64,000 nt of DNA from Oceanibaculum indicum P24. GTDB lineage: Bacteria; Pseudomonadota; Alphaproteobacteria; Oceanibaculales; Oceanibaculaceae. The notes under the pieces are model-generated. The model was not told the origin of the DNA, did not search any database, and saw only the letters and a list, made by a program, of their open reading frames with translations. Position 1 is the first letter of the stretch, and each line of letters opens with the position of its first letter. Location of the stretch: positions 1 through 64,000 of the forward strand of contig NZ_AMRL01000013.1 of the NCBI RefSeq assembly GCF_000299935.1, written 5' to 3'. Both the position numbers and the translations under genes were made by a program. Of this stretch, positions 7,541-15,158 are shown one piece after another.

Positions 7541-7869
7541 TTGCCTGTCTCCTGTAGTCTCAGCATTTCGGCCTGCACATTGTCGGCGATGCCGAACCCG
7601 CCGCGCCTGGAGATTTCCTTGCCCATCTCGGTGACGAGCAGGGAGCGCCAGATGCCTTCGGACGGGCCGCCGCCGAAGGGGCCGTCGGTCGGCAGCGATT
7701 CGAACATCGGTTTCAGCATTTCCGAGATGAAGACGGCCTCGAATTCCTCCGCCGCCTTGCGGGCCTTGTCGGCGGTCATGCCGGGGCCGGTCGGGATGGT
7801 CGGGCGCCCGCTGGTCGCCTGGCTGGTGGCCAGCGACAGGTCGATCGGGCTGGAGGACGCGGTGCTCAT
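7537..7869 (-). CDS. flgJ: Rod-binding protein FlgJ, N-terminal domain only
   Basis: FlgJ caps the growing rod in the periplasm. This 110-residue protein has only the rod-capping domain: AAEEFEAVFISEMLKPMFES, then GPFGGGPSEGIWRSLLVTEMGKEISRRGGFGIAD. It lacks the C-terminal peptidoglycan-hydrolase domain found in gammaproteobacterial FlgJ, as is usual in alphaproteobacteria, where a separate lytic enzyme makes the hole. It overlaps both flgI upstream and flgN downstream by a few bases, indicating translational coupling. Confidence 0.9.
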   Translation of the reverse strand: MSTASSSPIDLSLATSQATSGRPTIPTGPGMTADKARKAAEEFEAVFISEMLKPMFESLPTDGPFGGGPSEGIWRSLLVTEMGKEISRRGGFGIADNVQAEMLRLQETGK

Positions 7870-9014
7870 CAGATCACCTCGATTTCGGCCTGCAGCGCGC
7901 CGGACGCCTTGATCGCCTGCAGGATGGAGATCATGTCGCGCGGACCGACACCCAGCGCGTTCAGCCCATCGACCAGCTCCTGCAGCGTGACGCCGGAGGG
8001 CATGACGGTCAGCCGGCGGTCGGCCTGCTCGTCCACCTCGATCTGGGTGCGCGGCACGACCACGGTCTGGCCGCCATCGCTGAACGGGTTGGGCTGCGAG
8101 ACCTGCGGCGTCTCGGTGATGCGGATCGTCAGGTTGCCCTGGGCGATGGCGACGGTGCTGATGCGCACATTCTCGCCCATCACGATGACGCCCGACTTCT
8201 CGTCGATCACCACCTTGGCGATATAGTCCGGCGAGACGCGCAGCTGTTCGATATCGGTGATCAGGCCAACCGCGTTGTTGGCGTATTGCTGCGGCAGCGC
8301 CATGCGCACGGTCGCCGGGTCCAGCGGCTGCGCGATCGGCTGGCCGAGGAAGGCGTTGATCGCCTGGGCCACGCGCCGCGAGGTGGTGAAATCCGGGTTG
8401 CGCAGGGAGATCTTCACCGACTCCATCTCGGTCATCTTGAAGTCGATCTCGCGCTCCACGATGGCGCCATTGGCGATCCGGCCTGCGGTCGGCACGCCAC
8501 GGGTGATGGAGGCGGCGGCGCCCTGCGCGGAGAAGCCGGAGGCGGCCACCGGGCCCTGCGCCACGGCATAGACCTCGCCATCGGCGGCGATCAGCGGCGT
8601 GACCAGCAGCGTACCGCCCAGCAGGTTGGAGGCATCGCCGATGGTGGAGATGTTCACGTCGATGCGGGTGCCCTGGCGGGCGAAGGGCGGCAGCGTGGCC
8701 GTGACCATCACGGCGGCGATATTATCCACTTCCAGCCCGTTATCGCGGGCATTCACGCCCAGGCGCTCCAGCATGCCGACCAGGCTTTCGCGGGTGAAGA
8801 TCGACTTGGTCAGATCGTCGCCCGTGCCGTTCAGCCCGACCACGAGGCCGTAGCCGACCAGGATGTTGTCGCGCACGCCCTCGAAGCTGGCGATGTCCTT
8901 GATCCGCGAATTGGCGGCGGCAGGCTGCGCGGCAGCCAGCAGGAACGTGGCCACCACCAGCAGGGGGGCGGCGAGCGCCGTCGAAAACAGGGTCTTCCGG
9001 ATTGATCGCAGCAT
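7869..9014 (-). CDS. flgI: Flagellar P-ring protein FlgI
   Basis: FlgI forms the peptidoglycan bushing around the rod. The 381-residue protein has a Sec signal peptide (hydrophobic stretch at residues about 10-27, AAA-N cleavage region) and the family start of the mature part, SRIKDIASFEGVRDN and LVGYGLVVGLNGTGD. The end GPRDMISILQAIKASGALQAEIEVI is also typical. The ATG at 9014 is preceded by GAGGAAG; a longer frame up to 9182 is not flagellar sequence. A sigma-54 promoter lies at 9064-9079. Confidence 0.95.
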   Translation of the reverse strand: MLRSIRKTLFSTALAAPLLVVATFLLAAAQPAAANSRIKDIASFEGVRDNILVGYGLVVGLNGTGDDLTKSIFTRESLVGMLERLGVNARDNGLEVDNIAAVMVTATLPPFARQGTRIDVNISTIGDASNLLGGTLLVTPLIAADGEVYAVAQGPVAASGFSAQGAAASITRGVPTAGRIANGAIVEREIDFKMTEMESVKISLRNPDFTTSRRVAQAINAFLGQPIAQPLDPATVRMALPQQYANNAVGLITDIEQLRVSPDYIAKVVIDEKSGVIVMGENVRISTVAIAQGNLTIRITETPQVSQPNPFSDGGQTVVVPRTQIEVDEQADRRLTVMPSGVTLQELVDGLNALGVGPRDMISILQAIKASGALQAEIEVI

Positions 9015-9063
9015 GTCGCTTCCTCGTGCGTGCAAGCCTGGCGTAATGTCTCGCCACCTCATA

Positions 9064-9079
9064 TGCGAAAAGCGTGCCA
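9064..9079 (-). promoter_or_regulatory. Sigma-54 promoter of flgI-flgJ-flgN
   Basis: On the minus strand TGGCAC-GCTTT-TCGCA has a perfect -24 element, GG-N10-GC spacing, and one mismatch in the -12 element. Transcription would start near 9052, 38 bases before the flgI ATG. Confidence 0.75.
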
Positions 9080-9207
9080 GCGCTTGGCAGGTGGCGGGCG
9101 GCGGCAGAAGGGCCCGGAATTCCGCCGCTTCCCGCGGATCAGGTCCAGGATCGGGCCGGGCCGGGGGCATGCCGGCGGGCAAGGCGTTCCGGGTCGCGGA
9201 CCCCAGG

Positions 9208-9222
9208 CGGAAAAAATTGCCG
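9208..9222. promoter_or_regulatory. FlbD-type enhancer palindrome between flgI and fliX
   Basis: CGGAAAAAATTGCCG differs from the form CGGCAA-N3-TTGCCG at a single position. It lies about 130 bases upstream of the flgI sigma-54 promoter and about 90 bases upstream of fliX. Confidence 0.6.
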
Positions 9223-9273
9223 ATCCCGCCGATATGCCTTGCGGTACCAGTGTAATTTGTTGATCCGCCGGCT

Positions 9274-9287
9274 TATATGGCCATATA
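9274..9287. promoter_or_regulatory. 14-base palindrome just upstream of fliX
   Basis: TATATGGCCATATA is a perfect palindrome centred 32 bases before the fliX ATG. It could be an operator, or part of an AT-rich promoter region. No known regulator is assigned. Confidence 0.4.
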
Positions 9288-9311
9288 TAGAGGCATTGGG
9301 ACGGAGAGAAA

Positions 9312-9719
9312 ATGAAAGTCGGTTCAACAGGCCCCATTCGGTCCGACGCCGCCCGCCGGTCTGACAAGGCCAAGGGCCGTGGCGCCGAGTTCGCGCGTCA
9401 TCTGAGCGCGACGGAGGAGTCCGGCTCCGCCCAGCCCGTCTCCGGTGTGTCTGGCGTCGATTCCCTGCTGGCCGTCCAGCAGGTGGACGAGCGGCCCGAG
9501 CGCCGCGCGCGCCAGCATGGCGAGGATATGCTGAGCCGGCTGGACGAGATCCGCCACGGCCTGCTGCTGGGTGGAATCCCGCTCGCCCGCCTGGAACAGC
9601 TTTCCGACATGGTGAAGCGGCAGCGCGAGCGCGATCTCGATCCGCGTCTTGCCGGAATCCTGGACGACATCGAGCTGCGGGTGCGCGTCGAGCTGGCCAA
9701 ACTGGGCCGCGACAGCTAG
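9312..9719 (+). CDS. fliX: Flagellar assembly regulator FliX
   Basis: In Caulobacter FliX couples assembly of early flagellar structures to the activity of FlbD, the sigma-54 activator. This 135-residue protein carries the family's C-terminal half: LDEIRHGLLLGGIPLARLEQL, MVKRQRE, and a final DPRLAGILDDIELRVRVELAKLG. The N-terminal part is basic and poorly conserved. GGAGAGAAA precedes the ATG at 9312. It is a single gene, divergent from flgI and sharing its control region. FlbD itself is not in the window. Confidence 0.92.
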   Translation: MKVGSTGPIRSDAARRSDKAKGRGAEFARHLSATEESGSAQPVSGVSGVDSLLAVQQVDERPERRARQHGEDMLSRLDEIRHGLLLGGIPLARLEQLSDMVKRQRERDLDPRLAGILDDIELRVRVELAKLGRDS

Positions 9720-9798
9720 CGTTCCTATATTATTAAATACTGAAATTCATTACTTTATTTCGATTTTTCGCCGGCTTTCCATTTAATAAAACTTACTC

Positions 9799-9827
9799 TT
9801 GTTCAGGGGCAGTGCGATCCCTATACT
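9799..9827 (+). promoter_or_regulatory. Sigma-70-type promoter of dksA
   Basis: TTGTTC (9799-9804), 17-base spacer, TATACT (9822-9827). Predicted start about 9834, giving a leader of about 30 bases. The upstream region 9725-9795 is strongly AT-rich and could act as an UP element. Confidence 0.6.
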
Positions 9828-9864
9828 CCGCGCGCTTTCGGTTCTGCGTAGCGTGGAGTGGAGT

Positions 9865-10287
9865 ATGTCAGCATCGCCTTTGCTGCCCCCCGACTACCGG
9901 CCGTCCGAGGACGAGCCGTTCATGAATCCGATGCAGCGGGAGTATTTCCGCCAGAAGCTGTTGCGATGGCGACAGGAGATTCTGGTGGAAGCGGGGCAGA
10001 CCCTCGACCATCTCAGCCAGGAAAATCTGCAGCAGCCGGACATGGCTGACCGCGCCTCGCTGGAGACCGAGCATGCCATCGAGCTGCGTACCCGGGATCG
10101 CGAGCGCAAGCTGCTCGCCAAGATCGATGCCGCGCTGGAGCGGATCGACGATGACAGCTACGGCTATTGCGAGGAGACGGGCGAGCCGATCAGCCTGCGC
10201 CGGCTGGAGGCACGACCCATCGCCACGCTGAGCCTTGAGGCGCAGGAGCGGCACGAGCGGATGGAACGCACCCACCGCGACGACTGA
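9865..10287 (+). CDS. dksA: DksA-type RNA polymerase-binding regulator with degenerate zinc finger
   Basis: DksA enters the RNA polymerase secondary channel and, with ppGpp, retunes promoters in starvation. The 140-residue protein has the coiled-coil with the tip motif DMADRA (D59 and D62, matching the DxxDxA tip needed for function) and the C-terminal globular part YGYCEETGEPISLRRL. Of the four zinc-binding cysteines only C102 remains; the positions normally held by the second and later cysteines are other residues. Cysteine-poor DksA is known in alphaproteobacteria. The ATG at 9865 follows GGAGTGGAG; an open frame upstream is not conserved-looking. Confidence 0.9.
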   Translation: MSASPLLPPDYRPSEDEPFMNPMQREYFRQKLLRWRQEILVEAGQTLDHLSQENLQQPDMADRASLETEHAIELRTRDRERKLLAKIDAALERIDDDSYGYCEETGEPISLRRLEARPIATLSLEAQERHERMERTHRDD

Positions 10288-10312
10288 TCCCGCCCCCGGA
10301 TCGGACAATTAC

Positions 10313-10340
10313 AAAGGCCGCATCGCAAGGTGCGGCCTTT
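10313..10340 (+). terminator. Terminator after dksA
   Basis: AAAGGCCGCA (10313-10322) and TGCGGCCTTT (10331-10340) form a perfect ten-base-pair hairpin, ending in T and followed by GCTTTGC. It can also work on the minus strand. Confidence 0.78.
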
Positions 10341-10361
10341 GCTTTGCTTGCCCGAAAATAA

Positions 10362-10398
10362 AAAGACCGCCTGGCCCCGGTTTCGGGAGGCGGTCTTT
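10362..10398. terminator. Second, bidirectional terminator between dksA and flgH
   Basis: AAAGACCGCCT (10362-10372) and AGGCGGTCTTT (10388-10398) pair perfectly over 11 bases; A runs on one side and T on the other serve both strands. The remaining 10399-10537 has scattered CTTCTGCC-like words but no gene, and lies just after the flgH stop. Confidence 0.78.
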
Positions 10399-10537
10399 CG
10401 GTTCAGCCTTCTGCCGGCCGTCGCTTGCCCTTTAGATACTTGCCTTCCGGCGGGGCGGGCCAGAACCTTCTGCCCTGGGCATTCTGCTTCCGCTTGCCGC
10501 CTGTCCGGCCTTCTGCCGGCAAAATCTGCTGCCGTCT

Positions 10538-11314
10538 TTAGAACGGCATGATGATGTCCATCACCTGCTGGCCGTAGCGCGGCTGCTGCACATCGGTGAT
10601 GTGGCCGCGGCCGCCATAGGCGATGCGCGCCTCGGCCAGACGGTCATAATCGATGGTGTTGGTCGAGCTGATATCCTCCGGCCGGATGATGCCGCCGACG
10701 ATCAGTTCGCGGACCTCGAAATTCACCCGCACTTCCTGCTTGCCATAGACCACCATATTGCCGTTCGGCAGCTTCTGGGCGACCACGGCGGCGACCCGCA
10801 GATTGATCGCCTCCCGGCGGTTGATGGTGCCGGTGCCGGTGCTGCTGCTGCCGCTTTCCAGGCCCAGCAGATTGCCGGGGTTCACGGCGTCGGGCAGCAC
10901 CTTGCCGAGTTCGGCTTCCAGGCCGAACAGGCCGGTCAGCCCAGCATCCTCGCTGTTGGCGCGGGTGCGCGCGGTGGTGTTCGAGAGCTGCGCGTTATCA
11001 GCGATCTCGATGATGACGGTGATCAGGTCGCCGACCTGGGATGCGCGCTGATCCTTGAAGAAGGCCCGCGAACCCATGCTCCACAGCGAATTCGCCTGGC
11101 GCACCTGCGGCCGCATCTCCGGCATCGGCATGCTGACCGGGGTGTAGTTGCTGGAGTGGGTCGGGTTGTCGATGCCGCTGAGGCCCGGCGCCTTGCCGAC
11201 CTGGCTCAGCCGCTCGCCGGCGCCGCAGGCCGACAGGCTGAGCGCGGCAAGAGCGGTGCAGGCGAGCAGGAGTGCGCGGCTGCGCTTCGGGCTGTGGGGT
11301 TTCGTGGTGGTCAT
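10538..11314 (-). CDS. flgH: Flagellar L-ring protein FlgH
   Basis: FlgH forms the outer-membrane ring. The 258-residue protein begins with a lipoprotein signal ending in LSLSAC (lipidated Cys30). Typical motifs follow: SLWSMGSRAFFKDQRASQVGDLITVII, TGTGTINRREAINLRVAAVV, and GGIIRPEDISSTNTIDY. It is the last gene of flgF-flgG-flgA-flgH, 77 bases after flgA. The order is standard for alphaproteobacteria. Confidence 0.96.
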   Translation of the reverse strand: MTTTKPHSPKRSRALLLACTALAALSLSACGAGERLSQVGKAPGLSGIDNPTHSSNYTPVSMPMPEMRPQVRQANSLWSMGSRAFFKDQRASQVGDLITVIIEIADNAQLSNTTARTRANSEDAGLTGLFGLEAELGKVLPDAVNPGNLLGLESGSSSTGTGTINRREAINLRVAAVVAQKLPNGNMVVYGKQEVRVNFEVRELIVGGIIRPEDISSTNTIDYDRLAEARIAYGGRGHITDVQQPRYGQQVMDIIMPF

Positions 11315-11391
11315 GGCAACTATCCTTCTTCAGGCAAGCTAGGGGCAGTCAAAGGGGCGGTAAGGGCGGCCGCCCGTTACTTTTCGTCTGT

Positions 11392-12456
11392 TCAGTTCAG
11401 GGCCACCTGGCCGCGGGTGACGACCTCGACGAGGTTCGGCCCGACGACCTTGCCCTGGATGATCTTCTTCGAGCCGGTATTGGTGACCTGGATCAGGTCG
11501 CCCTCGGCGCCGTTCTGCATGGCGATGCCGGTGGCGGTCAGCCGCATGTTGGCGGTGGTGGCCACGATGGTGACGCGGTCGCCGCGCGTGGTCAGCAGGT
11601 TCGGCTTCAGGTCGGTGCTGCGCAGCGGGCGGTTCGCGGCCAGCGGGCGGCGGGTGACCGTGCCGATGATGTCTTCTGGCTGGGCGACGATATTGCCGGC
11701 CAGGCTGGCCTGCCGCACCTTCTTCCAGGCGACGTCGCTCTGCTGGATTACCGCACCCGGCAGCACGGCGCGGGCCAGCACCGGCACATCGATCAGCGTA
11801 TAGACGCGGCCCGTGACCTGCACGCTCTGCGCCTCGGGATCGTTCGCCGGGGCGGTGATGGTGGCCTGGAAGCGCTGCGAGCGCTTGTCGTAGCTCAGCT
11901 GCTCGACCCGCATGGTCATCGGCCGGTCGGTCGCGATATGCAGCTGGACGCTGCGGTTGAACAGATCGACGTCGATCTCCTCGAACCGGTCCTGGGTGAT
12001 CAGCGCATCGCGGATCTCGCGCTCGATCTCCTCCGCCGGCACGACCACGCTGGCGCGTTCGATGGCGACCTTGTCCAGCGGGCTGTTCGGCCGCCAGTCG
12101 AGGCCATGCTGCTGCGCCAGGGCATAGAGATGGCTGGCGGTGTAGATACGGCGCTCGCCGGGCTGGGGCGCATGATCGATGATGCTGTTCCGATCGTCGG
12201 AGATGCCGGCGAACAGGTGGCCGAGGCGTACCTCGCGCCCCTGCACCATCGTGACGTTCTGCAGCGCCACCGGCAGCAGGGCGGCAGCCGGCGCCAGCAC
12301 ACGGTCGCGCGTCTGGTATTGCTGCGCCGATGCGGGCAGCGTGGCCAGACCCAGCAGGGGAGCCACAAGCATGGGGGCCAGGACGGCGAGACCCAGGCCG
12401 CGCATCCGAAGCTGCCCAGAAGTGTTCCGGGGGGCGGTCTTATGGTTGGCTCGCAT
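11392..12456 (-). CDS. flgA: Flagellar P-ring assembly chaperone FlgA
   Basis: FlgA helps P-ring formation in the periplasm. The 354-residue protein has a basic N-terminus and signal peptide to about residue 44 (PASAQQ), then an extended region and the C-terminal SAF domain: DVPVLARAVLPGAVIQQSDV, RRPLAANRPLRSTDL, and VVTRGQVALN at the end. At 354 residues it is longer than enteric FlgA (about 220), as is common in this class. It lies between flgG (55 bases away) and flgH. Confidence 0.93.
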   Translation of the reverse strand: MRANHKTAPRNTSGQLRMRGLGLAVLAPMLVAPLLGLATLPASAQQYQTRDRVLAPAAALLPVALQNVTMVQGREVRLGHLFAGISDDRNSIIDHAPQPGERRIYTASHLYALAQQHGLDWRPNSPLDKVAIERASVVVPAEEIEREIRDALITQDRFEEIDVDLFNRSVQLHIATDRPMTMRVEQLSYDKRSQRFQATITAPANDPEAQSVQVTGRVYTLIDVPVLARAVLPGAVIQQSDVAWKKVRQASLAGNIVAQPEDIIGTVTRRPLAANRPLRSTDLKPNLLTTRGDRVTIVATTANMRLTATGIAMQNGAEGDLIQVTNTGSKKIIQGKVVGPNLVEVVTRGQVALN

Positions 12457-12511
12457 GATGTCTGCTCCTTCTTCCGCGTGTGTCGCTTAGCCGCTCGCGC
12501 CTGATCCGGGA

Positions 12512-13297
12512 TCAGCGCAGGCGGGTGACGGTCTGCATCATCTGGTCGGTGGCTTCGATGACCTTGGAGTTCATCTCGTAGGCGCGCTGCGCGGTGATCA
12601 GCGAGGTGATCTCGGTCACCGGGTTCACGTTCGAGGTCTCAAGGTACCCCTGCAGCAGCGTGCCATAGCCCGGCTCGCCCGGATTGCCGGCGATTTCCGC
12701 GCCGGAGGCCGGGGATTCGACCAGCAAATTGTTACCGATGGCCTCAAGGCCGGCCATGTTCGGGAACACCGCCAGATCGATCCGGCCGAGATTCTGCAGT
12801 TCGACCTGGTTGTCCAGCTTCGCCAGAACCTCGCCGCTGGCATTGATGGTAACCGACACGGCGTTCTGCGGCACGGCGATGGCCGGCTGCACCAGGAAGC
12901 CGTCGGCGGTGACGAGCTGGCCTTCCGGGTTCAGCTGGAAGGAACCGTCGCGGGTATAGCCGATCTCGCCATTCGGCAGTTCGATGCGGAACAGCCCTTC
13001 GCCCTGGATGGCGACGTCGAGCTGGTTGTCGGTCAGCATCAGGTTGCCCTGCTCGTTGATCCGGTAGGTGGCCGCAGCACGGACACCGACACCGATCTGC
13101 AGGCCGGAGGGCACGACATTGCCTTCCTGCGCGGACTGGGCGCCGACCCGGCGCAGATCCTGGTAGAGCAGGTCCTGGAATTCCGGCCGCATGCGCTTGA
13201 AGCCGACCGTGCTCATGTTGGCGATGTTGTTGGAGATGACCTCCACATTGATCTGCTGCGCCTGCATGCCGGTGGCGGCAATATTAAGGGATCGCAT
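12512..13297 (-). CDS. flgG: Flagellar distal rod protein FlgG
   Basis: FlgG builds the distal rod. The 261-residue protein matches the family over its full length: MRSLNIAATGMQAQQ, VISNNIANMSTVGFKR, and the C-terminal EITSLITAQRAYEMNSKVIE. Downstream flgA and upstream flgF are on the same strand with short gaps. Length and ends are standard. Confidence 0.96.
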   Translation of the reverse strand: MRSLNIAATGMQAQQINVEVISNNIANMSTVGFKRMRPEFQDLLYQDLRRVGAQSAQEGNVVPSGLQIGVGVRAAATYRINEQGNLMLTDNQLDVAIQGEGLFRIELPNGEIGYTRDGSFQLNPEGQLVTADGFLVQPAIAVPQNAVSVTINASGEVLAKLDNQVELQNLGRIDLAVFPNMAGLEAIGNNLLVESPASGAEIAGNPGEPGYGTLLQGYLETSNVNPVTEITSLITAQRAYEMNSKVIEATDQMMQTVTRLR

Positions 13298-13348
13298 GAT
13301 TTCTACTCCGTATCTGGCTTATGGCCGTTAAGTGCGTGCGGTCAGGTC

Positions 13349-14080
13349 TTAGGCGCCGTTATTCGGCTTGCCGAGCCGGCGGATACCATCGCGCATCCGG
13401 TCATGCTCCTGCTGGATGAGGTTGGAGGTGCGTTCATAGCTGCGGTGAATGTCGATCATCCGCGTGATCTCGCCGACCGCATTCACGTTGGAGCTTTCCA
13501 GCGCGCCCTGCACGACCCGCGAATTCTGCGGCTCAATCGGCTCCTCCAGGGAGACGAACAGGTTGGTGCCGGCGCGCTGCAGCGTCTGCGGGTTGTCGAA
13601 GCCGACGATCTGGATCTGGCTGATCTCGACACCGTCCTGGGTGCGGATGAAGCCGAACTCATCGACCAGCAGCGGCCCCTGATCCATCGGGATCGAGACC
13701 GGGTTGTTGTTGCTGTCGAGCACCGCATAGCCCTCGGTGGTGACAAGCTCGCCATTCTCGTTCGGCTTGAAGCTGCCGGTGCGCGTATAGCGCGGGCCCG
13801 CCGGCGTCTCGACGACGAAGAAGCCATCGCCAGTCACCGTCAGGTCATAATCGTTCGCAGTGGTCTGCAGCGCGCCTTCTGACATGTCGAAGGCAATCGC
13901 CTTGTCGATCACATAGGACAGCTTCTCACCGAAGCGGGGCTGCTCCAGATATTCGGCGAACAGCACGCGCTGCCCCTTGAAGCCGGCCGTGTTCACGTTG
14001 GCGATATTGTTCGCGATCGTGGACATCTCGCGCTGCAATGCGCTCTGACGTGACAAGGCGATGAACGAAGTGGCTTCCAT
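13349..14080 (-). CDS. flgF: Flagellar proximal rod protein FlgF
   Basis: FlgF is one of the proximal rod proteins. The 243-residue protein has the rod-family ends SALQREMSTIANNIANVNTAG and EITRMIDIHRSYERTSNLIQ. The ATG at 14080 gives the standard N-terminus (MEATSFIALSRQ) and is preceded by GAGAGACACG; the frame continues upstream to 14254 but that part contains the promoter and is not rod-like. First gene of the flgFGAH unit, driven by the sigma-54 promoter at 14148-14163. Confidence 0.94.
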   Translation of the reverse strand: MEATSFIALSRQSALQREMSTIANNIANVNTAGFKGQRVLFAEYLEQPRFGEKLSYVIDKAIAFDMSEGALQTTANDYDLTVTGDGFFVVETPAGPRYTRTGSFKPNENGELVTTEGYAVLDSNNNPVSIPMDQGPLLVDEFGFIRTQDGVEISQIQIVGFDNPQTLQRAGTNLFVSLEEPIEPQNSRVVQGALESSNVNAVGEITRMIDIHRSYERTSNLIQQEHDRMRDGIRRLGKPNNGA

Positions 14081-14147
14081 GATCGTGTCTCTCCTGCCTG
14101 GTTCGATGGCCGGTAACGGTCCGGCACCTCGGGCTCGCCAAACCAGA

Positions 14148-14163
14148 TGCAGGAGGTGTGCCA
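14148..14163 (-). promoter_or_regulatory. Sigma-54 promoter of flgF-flgG-flgA-flgH
   Basis: On the minus strand TGGCAC-ACCTC-CTGCA has GG-N10-GC spacing with one mismatch to consensus. Transcription would begin near 14137, about 55 bases before the flgF ATG. Confidence 0.78.
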
Positions 14164-14248
14164 AAACGAAAACGCCAGGAAATCCGCCACTTTTCTGGAG
14201 AGAATCCGGTTCTGGGGACGGCGTGGGCATGTTGCGGCAGGCTTTGCC

Positions 14249-14263
14249 CGGCAAATCTTGCCA
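14249..14263. promoter_or_regulatory. FlbD-type enhancer palindrome between flgF and fliL
   Basis: CGGCAAATCTTGCC is identical over 14 bases to the site upstream of flgB (25904). It lies about 90 bases upstream of the flgF promoter and about 235 bases upstream of the divergent fliL promoter, so one site may serve both. The rest of the 527-base gap 14081-14607 holds the two promoters and no gene that I can support. Confidence 0.75.
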
Positions 14264-14495
14264 AGCCGTATCGCACAGCGTGGCAGGGGGAGGGGTACTC
14301 TTTGCCGGGCGCTGCCGCCGCGGCGGTGTGGGACCACAAGATCACGCGGTCGGCATTTAAAAAACGACAAGGTATGGGGTTACGCGGCAGCCAATCCTTT
14401 CAACACAGACGTGATTCCGCTAAACTGCAAAAAGCGTTATGTATGAAGCCATGCCGGATCGCCGGACACGATGCGGCCCGGCGTATGGCCAGGGA

Positions 14496-14511
14496 AGGCA
14501 CGATTTTTGCT
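14496..14511 (+). promoter_or_regulatory. Sigma-54 promoter of fliL-fliM
   Basis: AGGCAC-GATTT-TTGCT has GG-N10-GC spacing and a perfect -12 element; only the first T of the -24 element is missing. Predicted start about 14523, 85 bases before fliL. Confidence 0.75.
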
Positions 14512-14607
14512 CCATCGGTTTTCAGGCGTCCAATCCGGGCGTCGCACCCAAGGCGCAGGCCGCCCGCTCCGGGCGGCTCCGCAAGAGTGACGGACAGGTA
14601 GAAGAAG

Positions 14608-15126
14608 ATGGCGGCTGACGCGGTCGGCGAGGATTTTGAAGAAGGCGGTGAAGGCCCGCCGAAGAAAAAGTTCAGCGGTAAGAAGCTGATCCTTTTCATC
14701 GTGCTGCCGCTGCTGCTGCTGATCGGCGCGGCCGTCGGCGTCTATTTCTCCGGCCTGCTCGGCTCCGACCCGGCGCCGGTGGATACCGCCCAGGAGGCAC
14801 CGCCGCCGCCGCCGCCGGCGCAGGCCGTGTTCTTCGATCTGCCGGAAATCATCGTGAATCTGAACAGCACCGGCCGGCGCTCCACTTTCCTGAAGATGAA
14901 CATCAGCCTGGAGCTGCAGAACCCGTCCGATATCGCCCGGATCAACGAGGTGATGCCGCGCATCATCGATAATTTCCAGGTCTATCTGCGTGAATTGCGG
15001 ATCGAGGATCTTCAGGGTTCCGCCGGCATGTACCGCCTGCGCGAGGAGCTGCTGCGGCGGGTGAATCTGGCGGTGCGGCCGGCGCGCGTGCGTGACGTGC
15101 TGTTCCGCGAGATGCTGGTGCAGTAG
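14608..15126 (+). CDS. fliL: Flagellar basal body-associated protein FliL
   Basis: FliL is a single-pass inner membrane protein that surrounds the stator and supports torque. The 172-residue protein has a charged cytoplasmic N-terminus, one membrane helix (residues about 31-50), a proline-rich linker (PPPPPP), and a periplasmic domain ending in VRDVLFREMLVQ, the family's usual C-terminal form. AGGTAGAAGA precedes the ATG. fliM follows 32 bases later. Confidence 0.94.
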   Translation: MAADAVGEDFEEGGEGPPKKKFSGKKLILFIVLPLLLLIGAAVGVYFSGLLGSDPAPVDTAQEAPPPPPPAQAVFFDLPEIIVNLNSTGRRSTFLKMNISLELQNPSDIARINEVMPRIIDNFQVYLRELRIEDLQGSAGMYRLREELLRRVNLAVRPARVRDVLFREMLVQ

Positions 15127-15158
15127 CGGATGCGGCGCCGGGACAAGACGGAGGCAAG

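Noticed and set aside
9725-9800. AT-rich stretch with TTAA words upstream of dksA, considered as a CtrA box
   Set aside because: Only half sites fit (TTAA-N7-TACT); spacing and second half fail.
10513-10531. CCGGCAAAATCTGCTGCCG resembles the FlbD-type palindrome
   Set aside because: Half sites are one base out of register, it lies downstream of flgH and has no sigma-54 promoter nearby.
10399-10537. Cluster of CTTCTGCC/CTTCCG-like words after flgH
   Set aside because: The words are short and irregularly spaced with no inverted or direct repeat of useful length; low-complexity drift is enough to explain them.
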